Shown: positions 1 through 10,184 of the stretch, piece after piece
Layout: each line of letters begins with the position of its first letter
Position numbering within the stretch: position 1 is the first letter of the stretch
Origin: Streptomyces somaliensis DSM 40738
Lineage (GTDB): Bacteria > Actinomycetota > Actinomycetes > Streptomycetales > Streptomycetaceae
DNA: 37,378 bases
Direction of reading: 5' to 3'
Assembly: GCA_012396115.1 (NCBI GenBank)
Contig: JAAXOU010000015.1
Span: 1 to 37,378 of the forward strand
Made by a program: the position numbers and the translations under genes
Notes under the pieces: generated by a model
What the model saw: only the letters and a program-made list of their open reading frames with translations
Database searches by the model: none
Told to the model about the DNA's origin: nothing

Positions 1-54
1 GGACGGGCCGCCGGACGCCGGCCCGTCCGGCTTCCGGACCTCTTCGGTGGTCAT
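1..54 (-). CDS. ngcG: Carbohydrate ABC permease, NgcG-like (5' end only)
   Basis: The first 18 codons of a minus-strand gene that runs off the left edge of the window, beginning MTTEEVRKPDG. The ATG lies 12 bases after the stop of the upstream permease and is preceded by a GGGGGG ribosome-binding stretch, so it is translated from the same message. In NgcEFG-type importers the second membrane subunit follows ngcF directly, and that position is the only reason for the name, because the visible hydrophilic N-terminus is not diagnostic. The product would be the second transmembrane subunit of an N-acetylglucosamine/chitobiose importer. Confidence 0.6.
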   Translation of the reverse strand, partial: MTTEEVRKPDGPASGGPS

Positions 55-66
55 GGACGGTCCCCC

Positions 67-990
67 CTAGTACTCGATCCGCTCACGGCGCCCGAGGCGC
101 AGAGCGAGGACGGCGAAGGTCATCGTGACCACGAGCATCGCGACGCCCATCGCGGCGGCGTACCCGAACCGGCTGTTGGTGAAGGCCGTCTCGTACAGCC
201 TGAGCGGCATCACGTCCGCGGCGCCGGAGGGCCCTCCCCCGTTGCCGGACATGATCTGGACCAGGGCGAAGCCGTCCAGGGCGATGATGCCCATGTACAC
301 CCATCCGGTCTGGACGGTGTCCCACAGCAGGGGCAGCGTGATCCGGAAGAAGGTGTGGAACCGGTTGGCGCCGTCGAGCAGGGCCGCCTCGTAGACCTCG
401 CGCGGTACGGAGGCCATGGCCGCGGAGAACAGCACCACGTAGAAGCCGACGTGGCCCCACACCATGACCGCGCCGACGCACCACAGCGCGAGGCGCCGCT
501 CCCCGAGCCAGGCGTTCTGCAGGTCCTCCAGGCCCACGGCGCCGAGGAGGGCGTTGAGCATCCCGTCGTGCGGGTCGGGGTTGTAGACGTTGTGCCAGAT
601 GACGGCGATGATCGTGACGGAGACGACCTGCGGGAGGAAGAAGACGAACGTGTAGAACCGCGAGCCGGCGACGCCCGTGATCACCGCGTTCCTCCGCCGT
701 CCGCCGCCCACGTTGAGCATGAAGGCGAAGAACAGCCCGAGGGCGAGGGTGACCAGCGGCACGAGCGCCAGCATGTAGACGTTGTGGCGCAGGGCGTTCC
801 AGAAGTCCTCGTCGTCCAGGAGGCGGACGAAGTTGTCCGGGCCGACGAACTCCGCGGTGCCGACCAGGCCGGACCAGTCGGTCAGGGATATCTGGAACGC
901 CTGGACGAAGGGCGAGACCACGAAGACGGCGTAGACCAGCAGCGGCGGGGCCAGGAAGCCCACGATGAATCGGCGTTTTCCGTGTTGCAC
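67..990 (-). CDS. ngcF: Carbohydrate ABC transporter permease, NgcF-like
   Basis: A 307-residue inner-membrane subunit of a CUT1-type sugar importer (MalF/UgpA family, BPD_transp_1). A short basic N-terminus leads into a hydrophobic helix (GFLAPPLLVYAVFVVSPFVQ), and several more membrane helices follow. The EAA loop that contacts the ATPase is visible as EVYEAALLDGANRFHTFFRI, near residues 200-220. The start is a GTG with GGGGA just upstream. It lies between the binding-protein gene, 94 bases upstream, and a second permease start 12 bases downstream, so the three form an operon. The protein and its order match NgcEFG, the N-acetylglucosamine/N,N'-diacetylchitobiose system of Streptomyces. No ATPase gene is seen, as expected where MsiK is shared. 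The sugar assignment rests on resemblance. Confidence 0.85.
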   Translation of the reverse strand: MQHGKRRFIVGFLAPPLLVYAVFVVSPFVQAFQISLTDWSGLVGTAEFVGPDNFVRLLDDEDFWNALRHNVYMLALVPLVTLALGLFFAFMLNVGGGRRRNAVITGVAGSRFYTFVFFLPQVVSVTIIAVIWHNVYNPDPHDGMLNALLGAVGLEDLQNAWLGERRLALWCVGAVMVWGHVGFYVVLFSAAMASVPREVYEAALLDGANRFHTFFRITLPLLWDTVQTGWVYMGIIALDGFALVQIMSGNGGGPSGAADVMPLRLYETAFTNSRFGYAAAMGVAMLVVTMTFAVLALRLGRRERIEY

Positions 991-1084
991 GGGTTCCCCG
1001 GCCCTCCCCCTCTTCCGGTCTTCCGGCCCTGTCGTGTCGGCGGAACCGTCGGCCCCCGGCGGGAGCGCCGGCCGCCGGCGGTGG

Positions 1085-2563
1085 TCAGGCGGTGCGCTCG
1101 AACTTGGTGACCGAGGGGTCCCGGGCCACCTTGTCGGCCGCCGCCTGGGTGCCCCTGATCCAGTCGGCCGCCCTGATCTCGCCGGTGAGGAGCTGCCCGG
1201 TGAGGCCGCCGATCTTCTGGTCGGTGAGGGTCGGGTACCACTCCTGCAGCTGGAGGTTGACCAGGTTCCCGCCCGCCGCCCTGAAGGCCCTGTCGGCGGA
1301 GGCGAGTCCCGGGGAGAGGGCCATGCCCTCCGTGGCGTCCACGACGCAGGTCAGCGACTTCACCTTCGTCGCGAAGTTCCGCGCGTGCTTCCTCGACAGC
1401 ATGATGCGTAACAGCTCCATGCCGCCGACCGGGTTCCCGCCCTTCGCGGCGACGACGTAGGGCTCGCTCGGCTCGGCGCGCAGGGTGCCGTGCGGCAGTT
1501 CGTCGCCGTCGCCGTCGAAGAGGGGGCCCACCGACATGCCGAAGTCCCGCGGGGTGGTGGGCGCGGACTCGTTCTCGACCCAGGAGCCGTTGGGGAGGAA
1601 GACCGCCTTCCCCTTGTTCCAGGCGGTCTGCGACTGGATGTGGGTGAGGCCCTGGCTGCCCTCCAGGAAGTACTTCTTCGCGGCCAGTTCCTCGTAGTGC
1701 TCGGCGACCTGGCGGACGGCGTCGTTCGACGTCCAGGCGTTCGGCTCCAGGTTGTCGATGGCGGTCCACCTCTCCATGCCGCCGATCTTGGCTATCTGGC
1801 CGAACAGGTTGAAGTGGACGTAGTACGGGTACTTCCCGGCGTACGTCCAGGGCGCGAGTCCGGCCTTCCTGATCTCGCCGCAGAGCGCGACCATCTCGTC
1901 GAGGGTCTTCGGGTACGCCCAGCCCCTGGAGTCGAGGAGCTTTCGCGAGTACCAGGTGCCGTAGACGGTGAAGGCGTAGTACAGCACGTCGAACCTGCCG
2001 CCGTGCAGGCCCTTCTCCAGGGTGCTCGGGTGGATGGTGTCGCGCACCTTCCTCGCCGGGTCGTCCAGGGACGGGGCGTCGAGCAGCGCGGCGAGGTCCT
2101 GGAGCTGGCCCTGGGTGGACAGCTTGTTCATGTCCAGGTGGTCGGCGCCGGAGTTGTCGATGACGTCGGGCGGGTTGCCGCCGGCGAAGCGCGGGGTGAG
2201 CTTGGGGCCGACCTGCTGGGTGCCGGTGTGCTTCACCTCGGCCCCGTACGCGGCCCGGTAGTCGGCTTCGGCGTCCTTCGCGTACTGGTCGCCGAGCCCG
2301 CCCTTGAAGACGAACACCTCCAGCGGGGCGCCCTCCTTCACGCCGAGGGGGTTCTTCGCCGTCTTCTCGCCGGTGGCGGCCGTGCCACCGCCGCCGGTGC
2401 CGCCCCCGCCGCCGGTGGCGCAGGCGGACAGGAGGCCCGTCACGGGGACGGCGGCCAGGCCGAGGGCGGCGGACCGCCTGATCAGGTCGCGGCGGCCGGG
2501 GCGCGCGCGTCCCGCGGCGCCCGCCGGGGTGGGGTCGCCGTCGGGGGCGGAGGTGGATCCCAT
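1085..2563 (-). CDS. ngcE: Sugar-binding lipoprotein of ABC importer, NgcE-like
   Basis: A 492-residue extracytoplasmic solute-binding protein of the SBP_bac_8 type. The N-terminus carries a twin-arginine-like stretch (GRRDLIRRSAALGLA), a hydrophobic core and a lipobox (LLSAC), then a Gly/Thr-rich linker, so it should be a Tat-exported lipoprotein anchored outside the membrane. The ATG at 2563 has GAGG eight bases upstream. A TTG two codons earlier is possible but less well placed. It is the first gene of the operon with the NgcF- and NgcG-like permeases, so it should deliver N-acetylglucosamine or chitobiose to them. A DasR-like operator overlaps its predicted promoter, which fits control by aminosugar supply. 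A related CUT1 substrate is the main alternative. Confidence 0.82.
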   Translation of the reverse strand: MGSTSAPDGDPTPAGAAGRARPGRRDLIRRSAALGLAAVPVTGLLSACATGGGGGTGGGGTAATGEKTAKNPLGVKEGAPLEVFVFKGGLGDQYAKDAEADYRAAYGAEVKHTGTQQVGPKLTPRFAGGNPPDVIDNSGADHLDMNKLSTQGQLQDLAALLDAPSLDDPARKVRDTIHPSTLEKGLHGGRFDVLYYAFTVYGTWYSRKLLDSRGWAYPKTLDEMVALCGEIRKAGLAPWTYAGKYPYYVHFNLFGQIAKIGGMERWTAIDNLEPNAWTSNDAVRQVAEHYEELAAKKYFLEGSQGLTHIQSQTAWNKGKAVFLPNGSWVENESAPTTPRDFGMSVGPLFDGDGDELPHGTLRAEPSEPYVVAAKGGNPVGGMELLRIMLSRKHARNFATKVKSLTCVVDATEGMALSPGLASADRAFRAAGGNLVNLQLQEWYPTLTDQKIGGLTGQLLTGEIRAADWIRGTQAAADKVARDPSVTKFERTA

Positions 2564-2731
2564 GCTCAAGTCCTCGCCTTCTCCAGGACTCGGGCGGTGC
2601 GCCGGTCACCCGTACCGCTCGCCCCGGGTGAGGGCCCCGCACCGCGGTCGTGTCGCAGCTGGGTCTTGCCGGTTGGTGCAGGGGGTCGCGCGTCCGCGCG
2701 GCGGCTCGGACGAGCGGTCGTGCGGACGCCG

Positions 2732-2763
2732 ACAGGTATAGTCCGCTCCGGGCCGGCGGGCAA
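2732..2763 (-). promoter_or_regulatory. ngcE promoter with DasR-like (dre) operator
   Basis: On the minus strand TTGCCC (2763-2758) and TATACC (2740-2735) are separated by 17 bases, a good sigma-HrdB-type promoter. The 16-mer ACAGGTATAGTCCGCT at 2732-2747 covers the -10. It matches 10 of the 14 fixed positions of the DasR consensus ANTGGTCTAGACCANT. The leader to the ATG would be about 165 bases. The rest of the gene-free stretch 2564-2967 is GC-rich and shows nothing else I can defend. Confidence 0.5.
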
Positions 2764-2967
2764 GATCGGGAACGGTATTCGGCGGGAGTCTTTCCCCCTG
2801 CGGGGTCCCGGGGGGCGATTCCCGGCCGGACGCGGGCGGACCGGCCGTGCCGGAGGCACGCTTCCGCCCCGGTCGCCGGGACGCCCGGCAGGACGGCGCC
2901 GGAACCAGCGGGCGCCGGGCGCCGCCGTGTTCGGCCTCGGGGGGCCTCCCCGGTCGGTGCCGCCCGG

Positions 2968-3543
2968 TCAGGGGCGGCGTGCCGCGAGGACCGCCGAAGT
3001 GGCCGGTGCCGTCAGCACCTCGGTGGCGTCGAGCGCCGGGCGGGTGAGGTAGAACAGGCGGAGTTCGTCCACCCCGCCCTCGAAACGGGGCTGCCGGTGG
3101 GGTGACGGAGTGAAGTCGTCCAGGATGAGGAGGCCGCCGGGGGCGAGCAGTTCGACGACCCGTCCGGGGTCCTCGTGCTTGCCTCCGCCGTCGCAGAAGA
3201 AGACGTCGAAGGGCGCGTACCGCTCGAGCAGCCGCCAGTCCCCGGTGAGGACGCTCACGCGGTCGTCGTCCGCGAAGACGGCGGCCGCCGCACGGGCCAG
3301 GGCCTCGTCGCGTTCCACGGTGACCAGGCGTGCACCGGCGCCGAGTCCGCCGTGCAGCCAGGCGGTCCCCACGCCCGCGCCGGTGCCGCTCTCCGCGACG
3401 ACCCCGCGGGGTTTCGCGGCGGCGGCCAGCCTGAGGAGCCTGCCCACCTCGGGGATGCAGCTCTTGCCGAAGCCCGCCCCGGAGGCGGCGCGCTCCGCGG
3501 CCGCCACCCGGGGCGGAACCGCACGCCCTGCCACGTCCACCAC
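2968..3543 (-). CDS. Class I SAM-dependent methyltransferase
   Basis: A 191-residue protein with a Rossmann methyltransferase fold of the O-methyltransferase/CmcI-like type. Motif I appears as VVAESGTGAGVGTAWL (around residues 48-63), the acidic residue after strand 2 as VTVERDEA, then VSVLTGDWRLL, a catalytic/metal-like FFCDGGGKHED and LILDDFTPSP. All the motifs expected of a minimal domain are present, and the length is normal for a small single-domain enzyme. The GTG at 3543 has a GGGGGAG stretch just upstream. It is transcribed alone: the aconitase terminator separates it from the gene upstream and a long gap separates it from ngcE. Substrate unknown. Confidence 0.75.
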   Translation of the reverse strand: MVDVAGRAVPPRVAAAERAASGAGFGKSCIPEVGRLLRLAAAAKPRGVVAESGTGAGVGTAWLHGGLGAGARLVTVERDEALARAAAAVFADDDRVSVLTGDWRLLERYAPFDVFFCDGGGKHEDPGRVVELLAPGGLLILDDFTPSPHRQPRFEGGVDELRLFYLTRPALDATEVLTAPATSAVLAARRP

Positions 3544-3719
3544 TCCCCCTTCGCCGGTGGGTGACGCTACCGCCCGCCGGGGGCGCCCGCACGGGGTCCC
3601 GCCGGTCCGCCCTCCGCGGCCCGCCTGCGGTCGCGCACCCGGATACGGCGGGGAGGCCGGGAACGGCCGGTCGGCCGCCGGGGAACGGCCGGTCGGCGGC
3701 GACCGGCCGTCCGGGAACG

Positions 3720-3763
3720 GCCCGGGGCCGCACCCCGTACGGAGACGGGGTGCGGCCCCGGGC
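3720..3763 (-). terminator. Strong hairpin downstream of aconitase
   Basis: A perfect 19-bp stem with a 6-base loop (ACGGAG) begins 17 bases past the aconitase stop. The left arm is 3720-3738 and the right arm 3745-3763. There is no U-tract, which is normal for Streptomyces. Just beyond it (3661-3720) the sequence GGGAACGGCCGGTCGGC recurs with an inverted partner and could form further hairpins. Confidence 0.85.
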
Positions 3764-3780
3764 GCTCGCCCGCCGGGGAC

Positions 3781-6615
<2,835 letters not shown>

Positions 6616-6683
6616 GACAGTCTCCTTCATCAATGAGCGCGTCCAACCGCATCCTGCCGCTCCGGCATCCCGCCGGTCCGTTG

Positions 6684-6698
6684 AGGTAAGCCTTACTT
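6684..6698 (-). promoter_or_regulatory. Iron-box-like (DmdR/DtxR) site upstream of acnA
   Basis: AGGTAAGCCTTACTT is an imperfect inverted repeat (one mismatch) that resembles the core of the actinobacterial iron box, AGGTTAGGCTAACCT. It lies 69-83 bases upstream of the acnA start, downstream of the predicted transcription start. A further half-site, CTTACCT, is at 6707-6713. Aconitase is an iron-sulfur enzyme, and iron regulators control it in related actinobacteria, so an operator is plausible. Confidence 0.45.
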
Positions 6699-6744
6699 GG
6701 GGTCGCCTTACCTGTCCGGGCGGTCGCGGTGCGTCGTCAGCAGA

Positions 6745-6791
6745 TATCTCGATGTCGAGATAACTCTAGTACATCCGCGCGCCCCGGTCAT
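6745..6791 (-). promoter_or_regulatory. acnA promoter with 18-bp palindromic operator
   Basis: TATCTCGATGTCGAGATA (6745-6762) has perfect 8-bp arms around a 2-base centre. Immediately upstream on the minus strand is a -10-like TAGAGT (6768-6763), with a weak -35-like ATGACC 17 bases further back (6791-6786). The palindrome would cover the transcription start, a classical repressor position. I do not know the regulator. The site lies only about 45 bases from the left end of the transposon remnant, so the promoter survived that insertion. Confidence 0.55.
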
Positions 6792-6808
6792 GTGCCGACG
6801 CCCCTGAC

Positions 6809-6839
6809 CGCTGTCATCCAATCGAGACGCTTGACAGCG
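6809..6839. repeat. Inverted repeat at left edge of the transposon remnant
   Basis: CGCTGTCA (6809-6816) and TGACAGCG (6832-6839) are perfect 8-bp inverted arms around a 15-base centre that includes ATCGAGACG. It lies 47 bases before the TnsA start. It may be part of the transposon end or an operator for the tns genes. Confidence 0.5.
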
Positions 6840-6885
6840 AACCCGGTCCTTCCGCCTTCCTTGCCGGCGAACCCAGGCGTACGAG

Positions 6886-7692
6886 GTGACGTGCTGGGGG
6901 TGCTGGACGGCCGTACCGGTCGGGGCGGATCTTGCGGAGCCGTACGTCGAGCTGTCGTACGTGGATGCGGTACGGGAGTGTCAGCGGCGTCCGCTGCCGG
7001 ACTGCGTGACGGCCCGGTTCGAGGACGTGCCCGCAGTGCGGCCGTTTCGCTGGTCGCGTGGTGAGCGTCACTTCTCGGGCTGGTACTGGGCGGCGACGAC
7101 CGGGCGGCACGTCGGTTTCGAGTCGTGGCTGGAGCGGGACCGGCTCGTGCTGATGGACTTCGATCCCGGGGTGGTGGGGATCGCCTCGCAGCCGTTCTGG
7201 CTGCACTGGCACGACGCCGAGCTGACCCCGTTGCGCCGCCAGCACTCCGGAGTGGCGGAGAAGAAGGGGCTGTGGGAGGTCCACTACGACCCCTACGACG
7301 TCTCCCGGATCTGGGTGCGCGACCGTCTCAGCGACCCGGCCCGGTGGATCACGGTGTTCTGGAAAAATCTGCACCGCGTCGGCGTCCCGTTCGGTGAGAT
7401 GGCGTGGGATCACGCCCGCGAACAGGTCCCGGGCGGGACTGGGGAAGCGATCGCCGATGCCGCCGCTGCCCTGCTGCGGCGGGCACACGACGGACCAGCC
7501 CCACGCAAGGGCCGTTCGGGAAAACGGTCCCGGCGCATCGCCGCCCGGACCCGGGCCACTGCCTCCGACCGGCCGGCCCCCGATCCGACCACCGCCGATG
7601 CGGTTCAGGACGACCAGGCAGACACCGAGTCGGCAAAGGTCATCCCGCTGGGCTCGTTCGACCCGCTCGCCAACCCCTGGAGGCGTCCGTGA
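6886..7692 (+). pseudogene. TnsA-TnsB in-frame deletion fusion
   Basis: The 268-residue frame joins two genes. Residues ~15-110 match the N-terminus of TnsA-type endonuclease subunits (FSGWYWAATTGRHVGFESWLERD, here given in two parts: FSGWYWAATTGR and HVGFESWLERD; then FDPGVVGIASQPFWL). The first acidic active-site residue is kept (E of FESWLE), but the Asp and Lys/Gln half of the nuclease site is missing. From about residue 111 (LTPLRRQHSGV, EVHYDPYDVSRIWVRD) to the end (PLGSFDPLANPWRR) it is the C-terminal barrel and tail of a Mu/TnsB transposase. The whole DDE core is gone. The junction near 7216 keeps frame. The start is a GTG without a clear ribosome site. It overlaps the next gene by GTGA, as in intact operons. 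Confidence 0.75.
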
Positions 7693-8138
7693 CCATCTCC
7701 GAACCCGCAGCCCGGCCGACTTCTCCGCGGGAGGCCGATGCCGAGACCAACCGGCAACTGACGGCCCTGGAGGGATGGCGGAAGTTCACTGCGGGCCCGC
7801 CCCAGCCCCCGGTTCTGCTGACCCTCGCTGAGCTGGGCAAGCTGTCTCCGGTCGAGCGGGCGCTCTATGACGAGGACCGGCTCGATTACGGTGACGAGTG
7901 GAAGGGCCTGGTCGCGACCATGGAGCAGACTCTTCTCCTGCACGACCATCCACCGGGCAGCCTGATCAAGCTGAACCGCTACCTCCACAAACGAACTGAC
8001 GGCATGATCGGCGCGCTGTCCTGCGCGATCCGAGGCGCCGCGATCCTCAACGGCACAGAACGCGTGACGAAGAACGGCCTTGACGCAGTCCCCCTGGACC
8101 ACGCTGCGGAAACCCCGAAGAAGAACCAGCTGAAGTGA
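7689..8138 (+). pseudogene. TniB ATPase with AAA+ core deleted
   Basis: A 149-residue frame. Residues 1-67 (EGWRKFTAGPPQPPVLLTL, SPVERALYDEDRLDY) are the N-terminus of a TniB/TnsC-type NTP-binding protein. From residue 68 (DEWKGLVATMEQTLLLHDHPP, seen as DEWKGLVATMEQ then LLLHDHPPGSL; later GMIGALS and GTERVTKNGLDAV) it is the C-terminal lid. The centre is missing, and with it the Walker A, Walker B and sensor motifs, leaving about half of the usual length. The junction near 7890 keeps frame. It cannot bind ATP in the normal way. GTGA overlaps link it to the frames on both sides. Confidence 0.72.
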
Positions 8139-8506
8139 CTCGCCCAGCGCCTGAGCTGCCCCACCGGCTGGCTCCACTGCCGGTTCGACCACGCCCCTGC
8201 GCCGGCGAGATCACCGACTCCTACGTCCGCCGCCTCGCCCGCGCGAACCATCTCAAGCCGAGCTACCTGCACTGTTTCCTCAACGGACCGCCCTTCTGGT
8301 TCGGCAAGCCCCATCTCGCCCGTCTGGCCGCTGTCTCCGGACGCTCCGAGGAGTCCCTGGACCGGGCACTCGCTGACACCAGCTCCCCACGCGGCCGCAT
8401 GAAACCCAACCCACGCACATCTCGAACAGAGCTATTCCCCGGCCAGCCCCATCTCCCCTACTCATCTACATCGACGCCCGCAGAGGTCACACCATTCAGG
8501 ACCTGA
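8135..8506 (+). pseudogene. TniQ N-terminal remnant
   Basis: Residues ~14-90 resemble the N-terminal zone of TniQ, the target-site adaptor of Tn5053/Tn7-like elements: ITDSYVRRLARANHLKPSYL, GPPFWFGKPHLARLAAVSGR, LDRALADTSSPRG. After about position 8404 the frame turns to unrelated sequence and stops at 8506. The zinc-binding and later domains are absent. It starts at a GTG that overlaps the TniB stop. A tail of related sequence continues in another frame from about 8464. Confidence 0.68.
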
Positions 8507-8799
8507 CCCTACGGCACCAAGTCCCTCGACGTCTTGTCCGCCTCGCCCTGGACACCATGCAACCTCCTCCCCGAGGAGTCGACCGGAGCTATGGAGGCTT
8601 CGACAACGACCTCATCAAGGACATCCGGGCCATGGCAGATGAAGGCCTCGGGCCGAAAGAGATATGGCTGAGGCTCATGGACGACCACGAAGCCTCCGTG
8701 TCCTACAGGATGCTCCGCCACTACGTTCGCCAGTACTGCCCTCCACGGCACAATGCCGCAAAGGAAGCCCCCCGCTCTCCACAGGGTCACTTTCAGTAA
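8464..8799 (+). pseudogene. Helix-turn-helix tail of TniQ or transposon accessory protein
   Basis: An open frame without a good start codon (the first ATG is at 8557). It reads IYIDARRGHTIQDLTLRHQV, then PRRLVRLALDTMQPPPR, an HTH of the type seen in IS21/Tn7-associated proteins, and continues DEGLGPKEIWLRLMDDH, VSYRMLRHYVRQ. It lies directly after the TniQ N-terminal piece, shifted by one frame, so it is probably the C-terminus of the same protein or of a small DNA-binding partner. Confidence 0.5.
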
Positions 8800-8912
8800 T
8801 TTCCTGAATCGAGCTGAGATATCCCGCCCCAGCCGAGATCTGTTCGCGTTTGTGCTGTGTCGGTGGGGGCGACAAGCGATCATCACTGCCGCGGCCTACG
8901 ACCGGGGCGACA

Positions 8913-9803
8913 TCACTTCGTCGACTCCAGAATGCGGTCGAGTGTCCGGCGCCCCATTCTGCTCATCGTCGGATTGCTCTCGACGTAGTACCAGACAAGC
9001 CCCATCGCCTGTTCGAAGGCCCATGCCTTGCCGCGCTCCCACTCCAGATCGTCGCAGGCCAGTGTCCGCCGGAGCACTTCCCGTGGACCCGGCTGCAACA
9101 GGTGCCAGGCGCTGACCAGATCCAGCGCGGGGTCGGCCGGGCCGAATCCGCCGGTGTCGAGGACGCCGCCGAGCCGGTCTCCCGCGACGAGTACATTGCC
9201 GGGAATCAGGTCGCCGTGACTCATCACGTCGGCACTCGTGCGCGGCAACTCCCGGTAGTGGCGCCACAGTCGGCGCAGCCGGGGCACGTCGAGCAGCCCC
9301 TGGCTCGCCTCGAAGCATTTCTCCATCCAGGCGTCGTGGTGAGCGAGAACGCCGCCGCGGTTGTCGCCGCTGAAAAGCCGACCCCGCGTCTCGGCTCCCC
9401 GCAGAGCCGCGATGAAGGCCGCAAGGTCCTCGGCGAAAGCGTCCGACCCACTCGGGTCAGCGTCGAAGGCGACCGTTCCCGGCAGCCACGTCTGGACCGA
9501 CCACGGCATGGGATAACCCGCTCCAGGCTTTCCCAAGGCGACGGGTTCCGGAACGGGAAACCGAGACACCTGTGCCAGCTCCGCGCTCGCCTGGGCTTCC
9601 CGTTCCAGAACCGCCAGCGCCTCCGCGGCATCGGTCAGACGCAGCGGGAAACGCGCGGAAAGGTCGTCCCCGATGCGGAAGATGGCGTGGACCGTCCCGG
9701 TCGACGACAGGAGTCGGATCGCCTTGCCGCTCCACTCCGGGAACTGTTCTTGGATCAAGGTTGCAACGATGTCGGTGGTCACGTCCACTTGGTCATCGTG
9801 CAT
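8913..9803 (-). CDS. Aminoglycoside phosphotransferase-family kinase
   Basis: A 296-residue protein of the APH/choline-kinase fold that would transfer phosphate from ATP to a small hydroxyl substrate. The Brenner motif is MSHGDLIPGNVLV (catalytic Asp in HGD), followed by the metal-binding stretch GVLDTGGFGPADPALDL. The usual DFG/DFD is here DTG, still with the Asp. I chose ATG 9803 (MHDDQVDVTTDIV), where relatives begin. A GTG at 9827 would add eight residues. It lies between the transposon remnant and a cluster of direct repeats and faces the tns genes, so it may be cargo. Whether it gives drug resistance cannot be told: most chromosomal members of this family have unknown substrates. Confidence 0.75.
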   Translation of the reverse strand: MHDDQVDVTTDIVATLIQEQFPEWSGKAIRLLSSTGTVHAIFRIGDDLSARFPLRLTDAAEALAVLEREAQASAELAQVSRFPVPEPVALGKPGAGYPMPWSVQTWLPGTVAFDADPSGSDAFAEDLAAFIAALRGAETRGRLFSGDNRGGVLAHHDAWMEKCFEASQGLLDVPRLRRLWRHYRELPRTSADVMSHGDLIPGNVLVAGDRLGGVLDTGGFGPADPALDLVSAWHLLQPGPREVLRRTLACDDLEWERGKAWAFEQAMGLVWYYVESNPTMSRMGRRTLDRILESTK

Positions 9804-9854
9804 GGTCAATCTCGCAGGCCCTTCCACTAGTCCAGTTCGAAACGACGGAAGCAG

Positions 9855-9991
9855 TCCAGATCAACTGAGACGACAGCCAGTATTCAGACGCCAGGTTCCA
9901 GATCAACTGAGATTTTTTCGGCCACCCAGGTGTCTCAACCGTTCCGGTCGCCCCAGGTCGCAGCTGCGGCTTCGGACAGATCACCTGAGAC
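9855..9991. repeat. Three 16-bp direct repeats (CAGATCAACTGAGA type)
   Basis: TCCAGATCAACTGAGA occurs at 9855-9870 and 9897-9912, and ACAGATCACCTGAGAC at 9976-9991. All point the same way, and their shared cores are 42 and 78 bases apart. An inverted GTCTCAACC is at 9932-9940. Spaced copies of a short site are what transposase-binding ends of Tn7-like elements look like. The gap 9804-10184 holds these repeats and no gene. It also has lower GC than its surroundings, including a run of six T. Confidence 0.7.
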
Positions 9992-10184
9992 GGGACACGA
10001 GAGGCACCGGCGGAGAGCGATCGTTTGCCATCGAACCTAGTCGCTCAAGGTCAGGGCATCGCAACCGACTAACTTCGCTGCCAAAGGACAGCCCCGTCCG
10101 TGACCGTCCGCCGGGGCACCCGGCCCGCTCGTCCCGCGCTCCGGCACCCCGGGCGGCCCGGCGGAGCGGCCCGCGGCGTCGGAC

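Larger units (their letters stand above)
6809..8799 (+). mobile_element. Decayed Tn7/Tn5053-like element (TnsA/B-TniB-TniQ)
   Basis: The reading frames between acnA and the phosphotransferase are, in order, remnants of TnsA, TnsB (Mu-type DDE transposase), TniB and TniQ, the set used by Tn7/Tn5053-like transposons of actinobacteria. All have large internal losses, so the element cannot move by itself. The left border is set at an inverted repeat (6809-6839) that contains a TGTC. The right border is uncertain: it may lie near 8874 (GGGGCGACA) or beyond the phosphotransferase, at the repeats ending at 9991. No target-site duplication could be matched. Confidence 0.7.

Noticed and set aside
882-2642. 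A 586-codon frame overlapping ngcE and ngcF
   Set aside because: It is Arg/Pro/Gly-rich out-of-frame translation. The overlapping frame has a lipobox and a binding-protein fold pattern.
6812-10090. TGTC...GACA as the two ends of one transposon, with right end at 10090
   Set aside because: The five bases outside (ACCGC and GCCCC) do not match as a target duplication, and the inner sequences share only CAGCGAA. Ends at 8874 and 9997 also failed this test.
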